A DNA stretch of 64,000 nt from Cunninghamia lanceolata (GCA_027924645.1 BSBN01001687.1:3038001-3102000), one strand, 5' to 3'; counted from the first letter of the stretch, positions 1 to 12,110 are shown. Numbers and translations are program-made. The notes: generated by a model not told the origin, from the sequence alone.

Positions 1-907
1 ATGGTTTACATTTGATGACCACTATATTGGCTTCTTCTTTCTTTGGGATACTGAACATTTTAGGGTTGGGTAACGTGCCCACACAAAAGGTGTTGTGTAG
101 GTCGTATTCCCCACATCCCATGTCACTAAGCTTGATCTTGACCTCAGGTGGTGGAGGTGTTTGGGATGAAGTGGTGGCAATGTCGGCAGGGTCGATGTAC
201 GAGGTAGATGTTGTGGGGTTGGCTTTTGTGATGGCTTTGTTATACGAACAGAAGGTGTGGTCATGGCCTTCCAAGAAACTGCAATATTGGAAGGGGCGGG
301 GATCGGCATAGATAGTTACTTATGTGTCATTGTGAGGGAACTTTAGACATTGATGAAATGTAGAGGGGACCGCTTGCATAACATGGATCCATGGTCGGCC
401 AAGAAGAATGTTGTAAGGGAGATCAAGATCAAGGACCTGACATTTTTTTTCCATTATCTTTTGTCCCACTTGAATAGGGAGCTTGATAGTACATTCAGAT
501 AGTCGTTCAGTGTCATCATATCCTTTGATTGTTATGCATTCACTGGTGTCTACAACCACATCCGAGTATCCCAATTATTTTAGTAATTTAAGAGTGCACT
601 AGTTTAGGCTGGAGCCACCATCTATTAAGACTCTCTTGATGATATGCTTGTGGATATGGACTTCGATGTGTAAGGTGTCATTATGTGAGTTTTTGGATGC
701 GGGGAGATCCTTTTCTAAGAAGGTGAGATGATGAGGTGTGGCGATATGACCCACCATGGCTTGGAATTGATTCACATTCAGGTTGGTGGGAACTTGGGTT
801 TCTAAGAGTGCTTTATCAAGGACTTCTTTATGTAGAGGTGACATGCGGAGTAGCTCAAGTATGGAGATTTGCGCAAGAGTCTTTCCTAGATGTTATAGGA
901 GGTTGTA
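1..907 (-). pseudogene. Gypsy A aspartic protease (retropepsin) relic
   Basis: In the native element this protease cleaves the Gag-Pol polyprotein. The minus strand first reads HLGKTLAQISILELL, then SPLHKEVLDKAL, the usual Gag-protease linker of Tat-like elements. The active-site segment VLIDGGSSLN lies near 600, and the flap/C-terminal segment [11 protein letters not shown] lies near 400. The DGGSS form is normal for this branch and is not a defect. A stop directly follows the active-site segment near 600, with another near 320. Downstream (1-319) is the spacer that precedes RT in such elements. Order and spacing fit a protease of about 250 residues interrupted by stops. Confidence 0.8.
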
Positions 908-3307
908 CTAATTGGTAGGTGATGGGCGCGTAGTTGGATGATTAGGTAGGGAATCTAACATGGATGCAGGGGTTTGATTAGTGGTAGGGGTTGTGCGGAT
1001 GGATACGCGGCCACGACAGTTTGTGACAGTGCAATCAAGTGCTTGAACCCAAATGGTGATTGTGTTGATATGGTTAGACGATGGTTCTATCTGCCCTACA
1101 ATAGAGTCATAGGATGCGGGAGGTGGGGTGATGTTGTAGGCTTGATTGGATGATGAGGCTTTGTTATGATTGGGTAGTGGATCCTTGTAAGCTCCTAGGT
1201 TAGCGTTGGGCGATGGTTGAGTGCTTTGCTCAAGATTGACTTTGTTTTGGTCGATGAGGTCTTGCACATAATGCTTTAACTTCATGCAATCAATGGTCTT
1301 ATGGCCCACAATGTGGTGGTAGTCGCAATAATCATTTTTGTTGTATCACGCAGCTTTGAGCTCACTCTCTTGGTGGGGTTTAATCGGTGGGAGAGTTATC
1401 AAACCTTTCTTTAGACATCTGTCGAGGATATCCTCAATTGGTTCCCCTAAAGGTGTGAATTGTCTTCGAGGTTTGTTTTGTTTAGATTGCCCCCTTGGGA
1501 TATTTACATTGGCAGCATATGTTTGATTCTGTACATGTTGGATAGCTTTCACATCAGTGATGCCATCGTTCAAGGTGTTTTTATTCTTTCCCCAATAGCG
1601 TGACTTTTTGTTTGATTGTGTGTTGTTGTTGTTTGTATTGGGGACGTTGATATTGAGTTTGTTGTTGTTGATGTTGTTGCTGTTGTTGGACTTGTTGTCA
1701 TATAATTTGATGGAGCCCTTGGCAATGAGGGCCCTTTCTATGGTAGTACCTTTGTCAATGACTTCTTCAAAGGTAGATGCACAAAGGATCTATAGATGGA
1801 ACCCTATTTCTTGATTTAGGTTAGTCACAAACATGGTGACTAATTGTTTCTCAGGAATTGGCCAAGGGAGTTTGCTTACTAAGCTTCTCCACCTCTGCAA
1901 GAAGGAAGCAAAGGATTCTCCACTCTTTTTTTTTGTGTTGCAAAGGTCTGTCATAGATATTTCATGTTTGAAATTATAGGAGAAATGATTGACAATTTTT
2001 TCGCGAGCTCAGGGAAAGACCTAATGCCCGGGGGAAGATGTGTGAACCACTTAGCGGCTTGACCACCGAGGCTTCTTGGAAATAGTCTCATTAGATATGT
2101 ATCATTGTTCAAGACTTCTAAGAAAGTGAGGTAGAACTCCCTAAGATGATCCCTAGGGTCTCCCTTTCTCTTGTATTTGTCAAATTTGGGCGTTTAAAAA
2201 TTTTTGGGGAAAGGGGGCATGTACAATGTCTGATCAAATGGATAGGGACAAATATCCTCAAAAGAATAATGCTTGTGTTTGCCCCTAGTTTGTATATCAT
2301 CTACTTTTTGAATCAAGGCTTCTACAATGCTTGTTAGATCAGGGGTTGGTGGCATTTGTGGTGGGTAGGTGTGTTGATTGATGAGGTGTTGGAGATTGGG
2401 TGGGGTTTGATGTTTGAGGTTTTGGGAGATCGTGTTTTGGTATTGTGGGGTGGTGTTTTGGTTGAGTTGTACGAGATGTTGTTGGTAGGCGTGGATTTGT
2501 TGGAGAATATGGGGAGGTATTTGAGGATTGAGATTTTGTTGTGTTGATGATGCTATGGGGTTTTGTAGATACGTGAGATGAGACAGATTGACATTGGATG
2601 GGTTGACATTAGATGGATTGATGTGAGATGAATTGACATTAGATGGGTTGGTTGTGTTGTAAGGTGGTTGTGAAAAGAATTGTCTCATGTAGGCTATGGT
2701 TTGAGGGTTGGGTGGAGGCACTTGCATGTGTGAGGTTCCCTTGAATGCCCAAGGTGATTTGCGGAATGGAAGAGTTTACGCTAGTTGTGGCAGTGGATGT
2801 GATGAAGGGTTGGGAGGTGGTAGGGTTGGAGACACTTGTGGGGATTGTAGATGTGGTAGCATTAGAGCTTGTGGGGATGGTAGATACGGCGGGAGTTGAG
2901 GTTTGAGAGACGATAGGTTGGGTGTTTGATGTAGATGGTTGGGAGGATGTGGTAGGATTGATGTTAGAGGTGGATGGTTGGGACGATGTCATGTTGTGGG
3001 GTGGTTGGGCACCAATTTTGAGGAGGTAGTCAAGATATCTATTTGGATCCGACGTTAGGACTTTGTCAAGCATGTCCATGTTATCAGGGTCTTGTGTAAA
3101 GCTCAAGACATCTAGATCATCTTGGGACATGGTGGGGACATTTTGTGGTGGTGGTGGTGGTGGTTGCAAGAAATGGAAGGGATTTTTATTGGGATTATAT
3201 GTCGAGATTTGAAAGACCGAAGGTGGGTTGTGTGTTTGGTTGATTGGTAGGTTGTTGTCATTGGTATTAGGCATTCCTATGCCCATGTATTGTCCAAAGT
3301 CTGCCAT
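908..3307 (-). pseudogene. Gypsy A gag polyprotein relic
   Basis: Gag forms the virus-like particle of the retrotransposon. The likely start is the ATG at 3307 (MADFGQYMGIG). An N-terminal Pro/Ser/Thr/Asn-rich region covers about 3300-2300 and includes repeated NPSNVN units. The conserved YSFEDICPYPF and LYMPPFPKNF lie near 2200, and the capsid motif AAKWFTHLPPG lies near 2050. The zinc-knuckle end reads GHKTIDCMKLKHYV near 1300. The frame changes at about 2700 and 2200, and several stops fall between 2120 and 1570, so no intact protein is possible. The conserved pieces stay in the normal order, which argues for point decay and not rearrangement. Confidence 0.8.
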
Positions 3308-6300
3308 TGCTTGATTCTTCTTGTGTTATGATCTAGTTATGGGCATGCAAGTGTATGGATTTGATTTTGAGGTGGATGAAAAAGGGATGGAGACCTTAGA
3401 GAATCCAGATTGATTTGTTGGACCCAAAGAGGATGTGGTAGTGGAATGGAGTAAAAGATGAAAGGGTGATTGTAGCGTGATAAAGGATAGATTTTCACTT
3501 CTAAGAGATGAATCTTCCAAAAAGTGTCAATCTAAGGATGATAAGAGTGCGTGATATTAATGTTTACAAAAATTTGGACCAAAATGGTAGATGATAGGTG
3601 AAGTTTTCTTGAGGATGATTTGATGGAAGGGATTTTGATGTTGATTTGGATGGTGAAATTTTTAGATGAACTAGATGTTTGGTATGAGAGATTAGGATGA
3701 TATTTTTTGAAAAGGGTTTGGAGGTCAACAGATGAGCTTAAGTAAGATCTAGTTTTTTTGTGTCACACAAATGGATGTTTCTCTTTGTTTGGGGTAGACT
3801 AATGACCTTACACAAAGAAGGATGATTATTTTACTTGAAAGGTTGACTAATGACTCTCCAAGCAAAATATGATGTAAAAGATGAAATCTAGATCTAGCCT
3901 TAGCTCAAAGGGATGATGAGTTTTGGATATTGATTGATGGTTCTTTGATGGGTATTTGGATTTATAAGATTTTGGATGTGTTTTTTGATGAGAGAAGCGA
4001 GAGGATTTTGGAATGATTATTTTGTGGTAAGGATGTTTGTTTGGTCCAAAAAGGTATGCAAAGATTAATGAGGATGAAATTGAGTGGACTATGGTATAGC
4101 AAAGGGTCCGATAATGATAATGATTGATTCTCTAAGGTCAAATTGAAGGTATGATTGGAAAAATTAGGATAAAATGAGTCAGGTATTGATGAATTTTGGA
4201 AGGTGATTATGGATTATGGCGAAGCAGGTCCTAAAGATCACAATGGAATTTTCTTTAGTTTTAGGCAAGTCAATCTGCAAATAGCACCAATCCACAGGTG
4301 AATGGCGCCAAAAGCAGATAGAGATGGCACTGAAATAGGTCAGTGTTGGTCGAGGCTCTGAAAAAGATGGATTTTGATGACAAATTTGGATTTGTTTGGA
4401 TATGAAGTTTGATCAAATGATTTTTATTGTTTCTTGGAAAGTTTCTTGAAAGCACTTTAAGCACAATAACATACAATAACCAAGATTTTTGTTTGTGAAA
4501 AGACATGTGATTTTCTTAAACAAGCACTTGTACAACCTAAGGCGAAGATAGCACAGTATTTGTTGAATCCCCTACCTGCGCCTATTCAAAGCGGGTAGCT
4601 CCAGGATCTTGGTAGCACTGGCTCCCCCTTACAATGCACTCACTTCTCATGCATACCAAGATATGGGTTTCCACGAAGGCTTGTCCCTCACCAAACCTTA
4701 GGATTGTCCCTGCTACCTCGGCTAAGAACCGCATGAATTGGGGCCGCTTCAAAGGTTACCCTTTTGCGTCAACAAATAGAAGGTTTTTGGCTTGCTAAAA
4801 CAAAGGTTCGTAGTAAGTGCATTTGTTTAGGTGGCCATATGTGTGGAAGCGCTACTCTCCATTATGGAGTCTCCCAGCCTCCAAGGGTTACGCCTTGGAG
4901 GGTTTTGGGGGAGGTTGGCTGTCGGTATGACACAACGACACTTGTTGCTTGTGACTTTTGTCACAAACACATTATTTATATAGCGGCTTGAAAGAGCTTG
5001 GCTTTAGCTTGTTGCCGCTTGGGTCGTTCCCACCTTTCAAAGTGGGGTGGCAAGCCCTCTAAAGGTTTAACAAAAGTAACACAACCACAAAAATACTTTT
5101 GATCCCCAAGTTCATACAAGGATGCGAGGGGAGAGCATATGTATATTTTGTGCTTGTGTCACACTAAACAAGGTTCATTTTTAGTTCTTTAGATTATGTT
5201 GGGGGTGATTTATGCAAGTGTTGTGAAAATCTTTTGATTCCCAAGATCGTCAATGGTGTGAGGGAAGAGCATACACTTTTCACCACACAAACATCATCAA
5301 AAAACACTTCACACAATTGATTTGTTTTCGTGTTTAGATGAGTGAAAAATGCAGATTGTTATTCTTTTTAATCCGATGAGTTATGATGCACTTTGTGGTT
5401 CCTTTTAAGCCCAAAATTGAAATGTTTGTAGATTGTTGGCAAACACTTGTTAGTTTTAGAGCACCAAGTTTAAATGTTGTTTAAGCTAAGGCACACAAAG
5501 GACTTTGTTTGTTGTTGATCAATTTTAGTGCACCAAATTGAAATGTTGTTTCTAAGCTAACATACAAGGGTTCTTTTTAAGCACCAATTGAATGTGTTTG
5601 TTTAATCTAAAGATGAAAAACCATGCAAGAACTTGTTAGTGGCTCTAGAATGATGGTAATGACCTGTAAACAACTTACCAGTCCCTGCACAGAACCCAAA
5701 GTTAGCCTACAAAAATAGTTCTAAAACAGAGATCAAATTGCGCCACTGTCACCCGTAAATGGTGCTACTGATAGAAACTGACCTAAAAACCTAACGCCCT
5801 AAAAATTAGTGTTGATATACAACATAGTGCTAAAATAGGATACAGAAGGCACCAGAATACATTATAGCACTAAAACAATATACATAATGCGCCAAAATGA
5901 CAGATAGCGCTAGAAAAAGATATAGAAGGTGCTAAAACTAAATATAGCGCTACTATGTATGTCATAAGGTGCCACTGTGTGTGCATTTAAACGGTCTGGT
6001 TGATAGTGTAATATGGCACCGTTTTGCGTGCCAATAGGGTTGATACAAGGTTGAACTTGTTAGGCCTATAAAACAAAGGTCTTCCTAACCAAAACAGAGG
6101 ATTAGACTGTAAAGAAAAGGGTCTTGTCAGTCTTGTTAACCTAATGAATGGAAAGCAAGACAAGATGAAAGCCAAAATCTATGTTTGGTCCTTAAGAAAA
6201 TTTTGGCATGACCTCCCCCTCTTTGTACAAGATGTCTGCAAAAACAGAGAGTGAATAACCTCAGAAAATGGCAGGAAGACCAAAAAGTAGAAGATATGTG

Positions 6301-6470
6301 TGAGTACAATCTAAGACAAAAGTGCTATGTTAAATAGCGCTAAAATAGCAGATAGCGCTAAAATGCACCACAGATGGTGCCACTACGCAAGTAGATAGCG
6401 CCACTCTTGCAAAACATGTCTCAAATAACAAAACTCACCAAAAAAAGATTAGATATAGACCTTGCGGGTC
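3308..6470 (-). other. Gypsy A leader (5' untranslated region), about 3.2 kb
   Basis: This lies between the PBS and the gag start. It has no credible coding region. It does contain a perfect 9-bp stem hairpin (4878-4901, CCTCCAAGG/CCTTGGAGG), two copies of an approximately 40-nt motif (5101-5140 and 5236-5274), and a degenerate repeat region rich in GCGCT/GCGCC words (about 5730-6415). A more GC-rich stretch lies at 4540-5030. Long leaders are common in Tat-like elements. A further old insertion within this interval cannot be excluded. Confidence 0.6.
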
Positions 6471-6487
6471 CCACTGGGCGTGCCAAA
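6471..6487 (-). other. Gypsy A primer-binding site
   Basis: On the minus strand TTTGGCACGCCCAGTGG directly follows the LTR end (...TAATCACA). This is the tRNA-primed start of minus-strand DNA synthesis. It resembles the TGGCGCCCACCGTGGGG-type sites of Tat elements. The cognate tRNA is not assigned. Confidence 0.65.
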
Positions 6488-7507
6488 TGTGATTAGTGAA
6501 ATCGAAATGAGATAGAAAACACAAAACAAGTGCATAAATACAAATGTTATACCTCACTATGACTCACAAATCCATGATAGGGTTGTAGAAGCATGCACCC
6601 AAGAGCTCCTAGATATACCCTAGATAATGTATTCAAATGTGAAATGCTCTCAAGCTCACAAATGCAACTCACAAGCTAGCTCAAGAGATTTTTGGGCATG
6701 GTAACATTACTTAGAAATTGGATCCCATTTTGGGAGAGATTTTGATCCAAGGGTTGAGATTGATTTAGGAGATCAATGGTGGAGGATGAAGATGATGTGG
6801 AGGGCCAGGAATAAAGATGAATTTTATATTTATTTTTAGGAAAGGGGTGAATTAAATGAGGTTGGGTGAGATGGATTATTTGTGAATTAAAAATTCACAT
6901 GGGGAAAGGTAAAATAAATTAAAAATTCATTTGGAGATGAGTGGAGATAAATGAGGTATGGCATGGGTAAGGGGTGTAAGAGGTATTAAATGTGATGTTG
7001 GACACATTTTTATAAAAAATTAATTTATGTGGGATATATTTCAATTTTTTATTTGGAGGATGTGGGGAAGGGTGTTAAGCTAGGTTTGACCACTTTAATG
7101 GGAGGTTAAGATTAATTAAATAGGGTTTTATTTAATTAATCCTAAGGCTAGGATGAGATAGGCTAGGGAAGGCAATTAAATAATGACTATTTAATTACCT
7201 AGGGTAGGGATAGGTTAATTAATATGATGAATTAATTAGTTAAACATGATTTAGCTAATTAATTGTATTTAATGAGGATGGGGAAAATAACCAAATAAAT
7301 ATTGCATAATTATTTAATTAATTGGCTAAAGTTGAACTATTTCATTAATAAAACTAATCCAATTGTTGGGGCTAGAATGATGAAAAATCAGGTGATGAAG
7401 GGATAATTAATTAAATAAAAATTTAATTAATTGATTAGAAGGAAAATTGATATGTTTAAAGATTTCGGGAGTCGGTTTGAAGATGAAGATATTTTTAGGT
7501 GTCTACA
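6488..7507 (-). repeat. Gypsy A 5' LTR (about 1020 bp)
   Basis: On the minus strand it starts TGTAGACACCTAAAAATATC at 7507 and ends ...CTAATCACA at 6488, directly before the PBS. TG...CA ends are present. The interior is very rich in TTAATTAAAT-type words. The start is similar to the LTR-like stretch at 44599 (TGTAGGCACCTAAC). The partner 3' LTR is outside the window. Confidence 0.75.
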
Positions 7508-8521
7508 CCTGGCATTGTTTATTTATTTGTATATTAATTTATTTCCTAATGTTGTAATTACTTGCATATTCAGTTTGGTCACATAGTTGAGGTGGCACAG
7601 TGACATGTCATCTTACTTGGAATGTGATTTGGATGGTCAAATCAAACCTACATGGATTTGGGCCTCCCATTTGAGGTGGCACTAATATGCCATGTGTTGG
7701 CATCTTGTGGTGGGTGGAAGACAATATTCCATATGATAGAATCTATGATGCGTAAGAGCCAAGTTTGGAGATTCCTATGACAAGTGATGACAAGTGTCGG
7801 TGAGGATCTTTGCATGAGGGAAAGGCATCTTTGGGCACCCAAATTGAGCTATGACATGTTGTAAGAGGAATATGCTATATTTAGCATTGTATGACGGATT
7901 CTCTTACAACATTTAAGGTTGTTATGTTGGGAAAATCTATGACAACTGTAAGATGCATAAGAGCATCTGTCATAGTCTATTTTTAGCATGGAGCGCTCTT
8001 ATGTTGGGAAAGTCAAATCTGCAATGTATGATAGATGTAAGGGATGTATTTGTAGAAAGGACAAGTGTCCTTTCATGTGGGATAATGGCCATGTGGCCAA
8101 GGTGGATGCCTATCCCAAGATGCTCTCAATATTTGCCCTGTAATCCCTATATATTGCATAGTTTGGAGTTGTAGTTGAATAGTGTTTTTACAGGTACTAG
8201 TATGCTGCTGAAATAACTCCAAAATTGACATTTGAAGACTCTTGGAATAACTTGCATTGCAAGTGTATTGTAAACTGTAACTGTTTCAAATAATACATTG
8301 TGCAGGTTTTAGAGTGTGGGGTTTTTTACCTGAAAAGGTTTTCTCCACGTACATCTTGTGTCTACTTCTCTCTGTCTACTTTCTTGTTTGTGTTTGCTAT
8401 TGTAATATATCTAATATATGTTTCATATTGCTGCAATTGTAAATGTTGTAAAGAATTTGCATATCTCTCCCCTCATTAGATTAGTTTAGGAAGCGATTTC
8501 CACACACCTAGCTTCCTTTCA
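7508..8521 (+). repeat. Copia 1 5' LTR, 5'-truncated
   Basis: It aligns with the 3' LTR (12737 onward) from its first base to its last: CCTGGCATTG at 7508 pairs with CTTAGTATTG at 12773, and the end ...TAGCTTCCTTTCA precedes the PBS. About 36-41 bp corresponding to the LTR start are missing, exactly where Gypsy A ends. The 3' part holds the usual promoter-distal signals, AATAATACATTG followed by GGTTTTCTCC and TCTTGTGTC. Divergence from the 3' LTR is about 7% in a 215-bp sample counted by eye. Confidence 0.85.
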
Positions 8522-8523
8522 GT

Positions 8524-8540
8524 TGGTATCAAAGCCTGGC
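8524..8540 (+). other. Copia 1 primer-binding site
   Basis: TGGTATCAAAGCCTGGC lies 2 bp after the 5' LTR. It is complementary to the 3' end of initiator methionine tRNA with one difference from the common TGGTATCAGAGC form. Confidence 0.85.
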
Positions 8541-8639
8541 CAGTTTTGGTTGTAGATGCTAGGTAGGGGTTTTTTATACTGATCTTAGATTGAGTGGGAG
8601 TCTGTGCAGAGTATTCAGAAATGTTTTTGTAGGAAGGAG

Positions 8640-9440
8640 ATGGCAGGTACATCCGGAAGAATAGAGGTTGAAAAGTTTAATGGCAGCAATTTCGAGTTGT
8701 GGAAACTCAAAATGGAAGACATGCTCATTGATAGAGACCTATGGGAAATAATTTCCTATGTAAAACCAGCGGTAATGTCCCAAGATGATTGGGACCTCAA
8801 AGATCATAAATCCAAGGGTCTTGTGAGACTCTATCTGGTTGATTCTATCCTATTAAATGTTCATGAAAAGAAAATTGTGAAGGATCTATGGAAGAAACTT
8901 GGTGATGTTTATTAGGCTAAATCCTTGGTAAACAAGTTGTTCCTACAGAAGAAGCTATATTCTCTGAGGATGGAAGATGGAGTATATGTTGTTGATCATA
9001 GGAATGCTTTTAATATGTTGGTTGCACAATTGACATCCGTTGGTGTGAAGATGGAGGAGGATTGGTGTCTGACCCTGCTTTGTTCTTTACTGGATTTATG
9101 GGATCATCTTGTTATGGCCATCAGGAGTTCCACATCCAATTTCAAAATAGAATATGTGGTGTCTTCATTGTTATCTGAAGAGATGTGTAGAAAGTCATCT
9201 GAGTCAGCTAAAGAATCTCTTGTAGTTTGTGGAAGACCCAAGGAGAAAGGGAAAAAGAAAGACAAGAAAGCTGAGAAGGGTAGATCCAAATCTCCTAGAA
9301 TGTCCAAGGTACTGTGTTGGAACTATGGGAAAACTAGGCATTTCCGAAAGGAATGCAAAGAGGAGAAAAAGAAGAAAAAGAAGAATGTCTCAGATTCAGA
9401 TTCTGACAAATCACAAGATGATGGTGATGCCTTCATTGCA
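8640..9440 (+). pseudogene. Copia 1 gag relic
   Basis: The native start is probably the ATG at 8640 (MAGTSGRIEVEKFNGSNFE), preferred over an upstream in-frame ATG at 8604 because family gag proteins begin close to the FNGSNF motif. The capsid region runs to about 9200. A zinc-knuckle follows at about 9315: CWNYGKTRHFRKEC, in which the second Cys of CX2C is Tyr, so the knuckle is broken. A Lys-rich tail follows. A TAG stop at about 8914 replaces the Gln of YQAKSL. Gag would form the particle that packages element RNA, but this copy cannot be translated through. Confidence 0.85.
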
Positions 9441-9790
9441 GCCTTGGCCACCCATGCATCTGATGATGTGTGGCTGATTGATTCTGGTGCATCTTTCGAC
9501 ATGACCTCGCATCAAGACTGGTTCACAAAGTATGAAGAGTTCAATGGTGGAAGAGTGTACCTAGGTGATGACTCTCATCTGAAGATAATTGGTCGTGGAA
9601 GAGTCACAATCTGATTCCCTGATGGACAAGTGAAGGGGATCTGAGGTTATGCACATCCTAGAATTGGCATGGAACCTACTTTCTGTAAGTAAATTGAATG
9701 ATGCAGGTGTGCAAGTTGTCTTCTCAAAAGAAGGATGTAAGATGACTAGAGGAGCTATGGTGCTTGCAAAGGGTACTCGGAGAGGTACTC
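9441..9790 (+). pseudogene. Copia 1 protease relic
   Basis: VWLIDSGASFDMTSH at about 9468 carries the intact DSGA active site of Copia aspartic proteases, which cleave the polyprotein. The downstream ELAWNLLSVSKL at about 9660 is the typical C-terminal protease segment. A TGA at about 9613 interrupts the frame between the two. The domain has family-like length of about 110 residues. Confidence 0.85.
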
Positions 9791-10766
9791 TGTTTCAGCT
9801 GGAGGCATGCATTTCACAATGCAATAGTTCTTTTGACTCAAAGAAAAGAGTTGCAGTCACTTCATCCCCACCATTGGAACCAGCAACTAAAAGATCTGTT
9901 GTACCAAATTTTGATGGTAGTGCATTTTGGGTACCTAAAGGTGCTCATGCTTTGGAAGTTAAGATTCCTACTGAGAAGACAATGTTATCGCATAAGAGAC
10001 TTGGTCACATTGGTGAGAAGGGTCTTAGAACCCTGAAAAATAAAAACCTCATTAAGGGGTTAAATGATTGTAATCTCAAGTTTGACTTTTGCGAACATTG
10101 TATATATGGAAAGCAAAACTATGTTCAGTTTAACTTGAGTTCTCATAAGTCTTCTTGTGTATTGGATCTTATTCATTCTAATGTGTTTGGTCCAGTTAAT
10201 GTTCCTTCGATCTCTAAATCAGTATATTTTGTATCTTTTATAGATGACTACAGTAGAAGGACATGGATTTATTTTCTCAGAAGCAAATCTGAAGTCTTTA
10301 GTCAGTTTAAAGAGTTTAAATCTTTTGCTAAAAATTAGACTAGTAAAAAAATTAAGTGTTTGAGAACTAACAAAGACGGTGAGTTTTGTTTGGTAGAGTT
10401 CGATAAGTTATGTAAAGAGCAAGGGATTAAAGACATAAGACAACTCCATACACCCCGCAGCAAAATGGAATTGCAGAGAGGATGAACATGACACTGATGG
10501 AGAAGGCTAGGAGTATGCTTAGTGGAGCAAGCCTCGAACAAAAGTTTTGGGCTGAAGCTGTAGCCACTTCTTGCTACCCGGTAAATAGGTCTCCTTCATT
10601 AGCTCTTGTTGGTAAGACACCTATGGAGGTGTGGTCTAGTAAGAAGCCTTTAGTTAAACATCTTTGTGTTTTTGGTTGTGAGGCATATGCACATGTGTCT
10701 AGGGAGAAACAGTCAAAATTAGAGAACAAGGCTGTTAAGTGTATTTTCATTGGCTAAGGTGTTAGT
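9791..10766 (+). pseudogene. Copia 1 integrase relic
   Basis: The pre-integrase zinc domain reads HKRLGHIGEKGL ... FCEHCIYGKQ (HHCC) at about 9990-10120. The DDE core follows: DLIHSNVFGPVN near 10165 (the catalytic Asp is replaced by Asn in SNVFG, where HSDVFG is usual), then FIDDYSRRTWIYFL near 10240. The C-terminal portion includes FWAEAVATSCY and PMEVWSSKKP. Stops at about 10338 and 10757, plus a frame change near 10450, break it. It would normally join element cDNA to the host chromosome. Confidence 0.85.
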
Positions 10767-12110
10767 GTGAAAGGATACAAGCTTTGGGATCCTGTGGCAG
10801 AAAAAGTGTTGTATAGTAAAAGTGTTATTTTCAGAGAGATAACACCTTCTTCCACTGTTCTACAGCCAAAAGAGAAAGAAAAGAAAGAGGATGTGGTTCA
10901 GTTTCCTTCTACCCCTAAGAAAACTGAACCAAATGACCTTGTTGGACCTAATGATGAGGAGAACTCTGGCAGCTCTGAAAGTTCAAAAGATGAAGTAGAA
11001 CCTCCACCTCATCCTTTAAGGAGGTCCACACGAATTAGGAAGCAACCTGAGAGGTTTGGTTATACATTGCTTGATTCTAGTTGTGCTTTTTCTTTGCTTA
11101 CTAATGCTGATGAGCCTAGAACTGTGATAGAGGCTATGGGCATGAAAGATACAGGTTCTTGGAAGGAGGCCATGGAAGATGAGATGGCTTCTTTGGAAAA
11201 TAATAAAACTTGGGACTTGGTGCCTTTGCCTGATGGTCAGAAACCTATTGGATGCAAATGGGTTTTCAGGAAGAAATTTGGTGCAGATGGCAGTGTTGAA
11301 AAGTATAAAGCTAGATTGGTTGCGAAGGGGTACTCACAAGTGGAGGGAATTGATTATGGTGAAATTTTCTCTCCCATTGCAAAGATGACATCTATTCGGT
11401 TCTTGTTATCTCTTGCAGCTGCTTATGATTTAGAAGTGGAACAAATGGATGTGAAGACAACTTTCCCTCATGGTGACTTGGAGGAAGAAATTTATATGTC
11501 ACAGCCAGAGCATTACATAGAAAGAGGTAAAGAAAATTTGGTTTGCAAGTTAAAGAAGTCTTTGTATGGTTTGAAGCAATCTCCTAGGATGTGGTACATG
11601 AAATTTGATGCCTTTGTGTTGTCAATTGGATATTTGAAATCGAAATCAGATCATTGTGTGTATTCTAAGTTTGACAATGATCGTATTCTAATTATTGCAC
11701 TATAGGTTGATGATATGTTGCTGATTGGGAATGGTAAGAATATGATTTTTGATTTGAAGTCTCAGTTGTTAGCACAATTTGAGATGAAAAACTTAGGGGC
11801 AGCCAGGTACATTCTGGGAATAGAGATCAGAAGAGATAGAGCAAACAAAAAACTTTGGTTAAGCTAGAGTAAGTATGTGAAGACTGTGTTGGATAGATTC
11901 AGCATAGTAGATTGTAGACCATTGAGTGTTCCTATTTCATTGGGGACAAAGTTATATGTGACTGTCCAAAGTCTCCTTCTGAGACAAAGGATATGAGCAG
12001 AGTACCTTATGCTAGTGTTGTTGGCAGTTTGATGTATGCCATGATTTGTACAAGACCAGACATTGCCCAAGCATAGGAGTCCTTAGTCGGTTTATGGCTA
12101 ATCCTGGATA
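10767..12110 (+). pseudogene. Copia 1 reverse transcriptase relic
   Basis: The longest open stretch (10767-11705) covers the linker, a basic region RRSTRIRKQPERFGY, and the RT N-terminus: WDLVPLPDGQKPIGCKWVF, RLVAKGYSQVEGIDY, QMDVKTTFPHGDLEEEIYM and [14 protein letters not shown]. The catalytic YVDD box has become stop-VDDMLLIG at 11703-11725. Later RT (LGAARYILGIEI) continues past a TAG at about 11865. RT copies element RNA into cDNA, and the loss at the YVDD Tyr alone would inactivate it. Confidence 0.9.

Larger units (their letters stand above)
1..7507 (-). mobile_element. Gypsy A: partial Tat-like Ty3/Gypsy element (LTR, leader, gag, protease)
   Basis: This is a minus-strand LTR retrotransposon that enters from the left edge. 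Read leftward from 7507, the sequence shows an LTR, a primer-binding site, a long leader, gag with a zinc knuckle, and an aspartic protease. RT, integrase and the 3' LTR must lie outside the window. The protease motif IDGGSS and the PBS region starting TTTGGCACGCCCAGTGG are of the kind seen in the Tat/Ogre branch of plant Gypsy. All coding parts carry frameshifts and stops, so the copy is dead. Its right end abuts the truncated 5' LTR of Copia 1, which means it is most simply read as an insertion into that LTR. Confidence 0.85.

Noticed and set aside
7492..7512. AGGTGTCTACACCT read as part of the Copia 1 LTR (compare AGGTGTCTCAACCT at 12750)
   Set aside because: The same bases form the TGTAGACACCT start of the Gypsy A LTR, supported by the related start at 44599, and upstream bases do not match the Copia LTR. 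A chance similarity is more likely, though not fully excluded.
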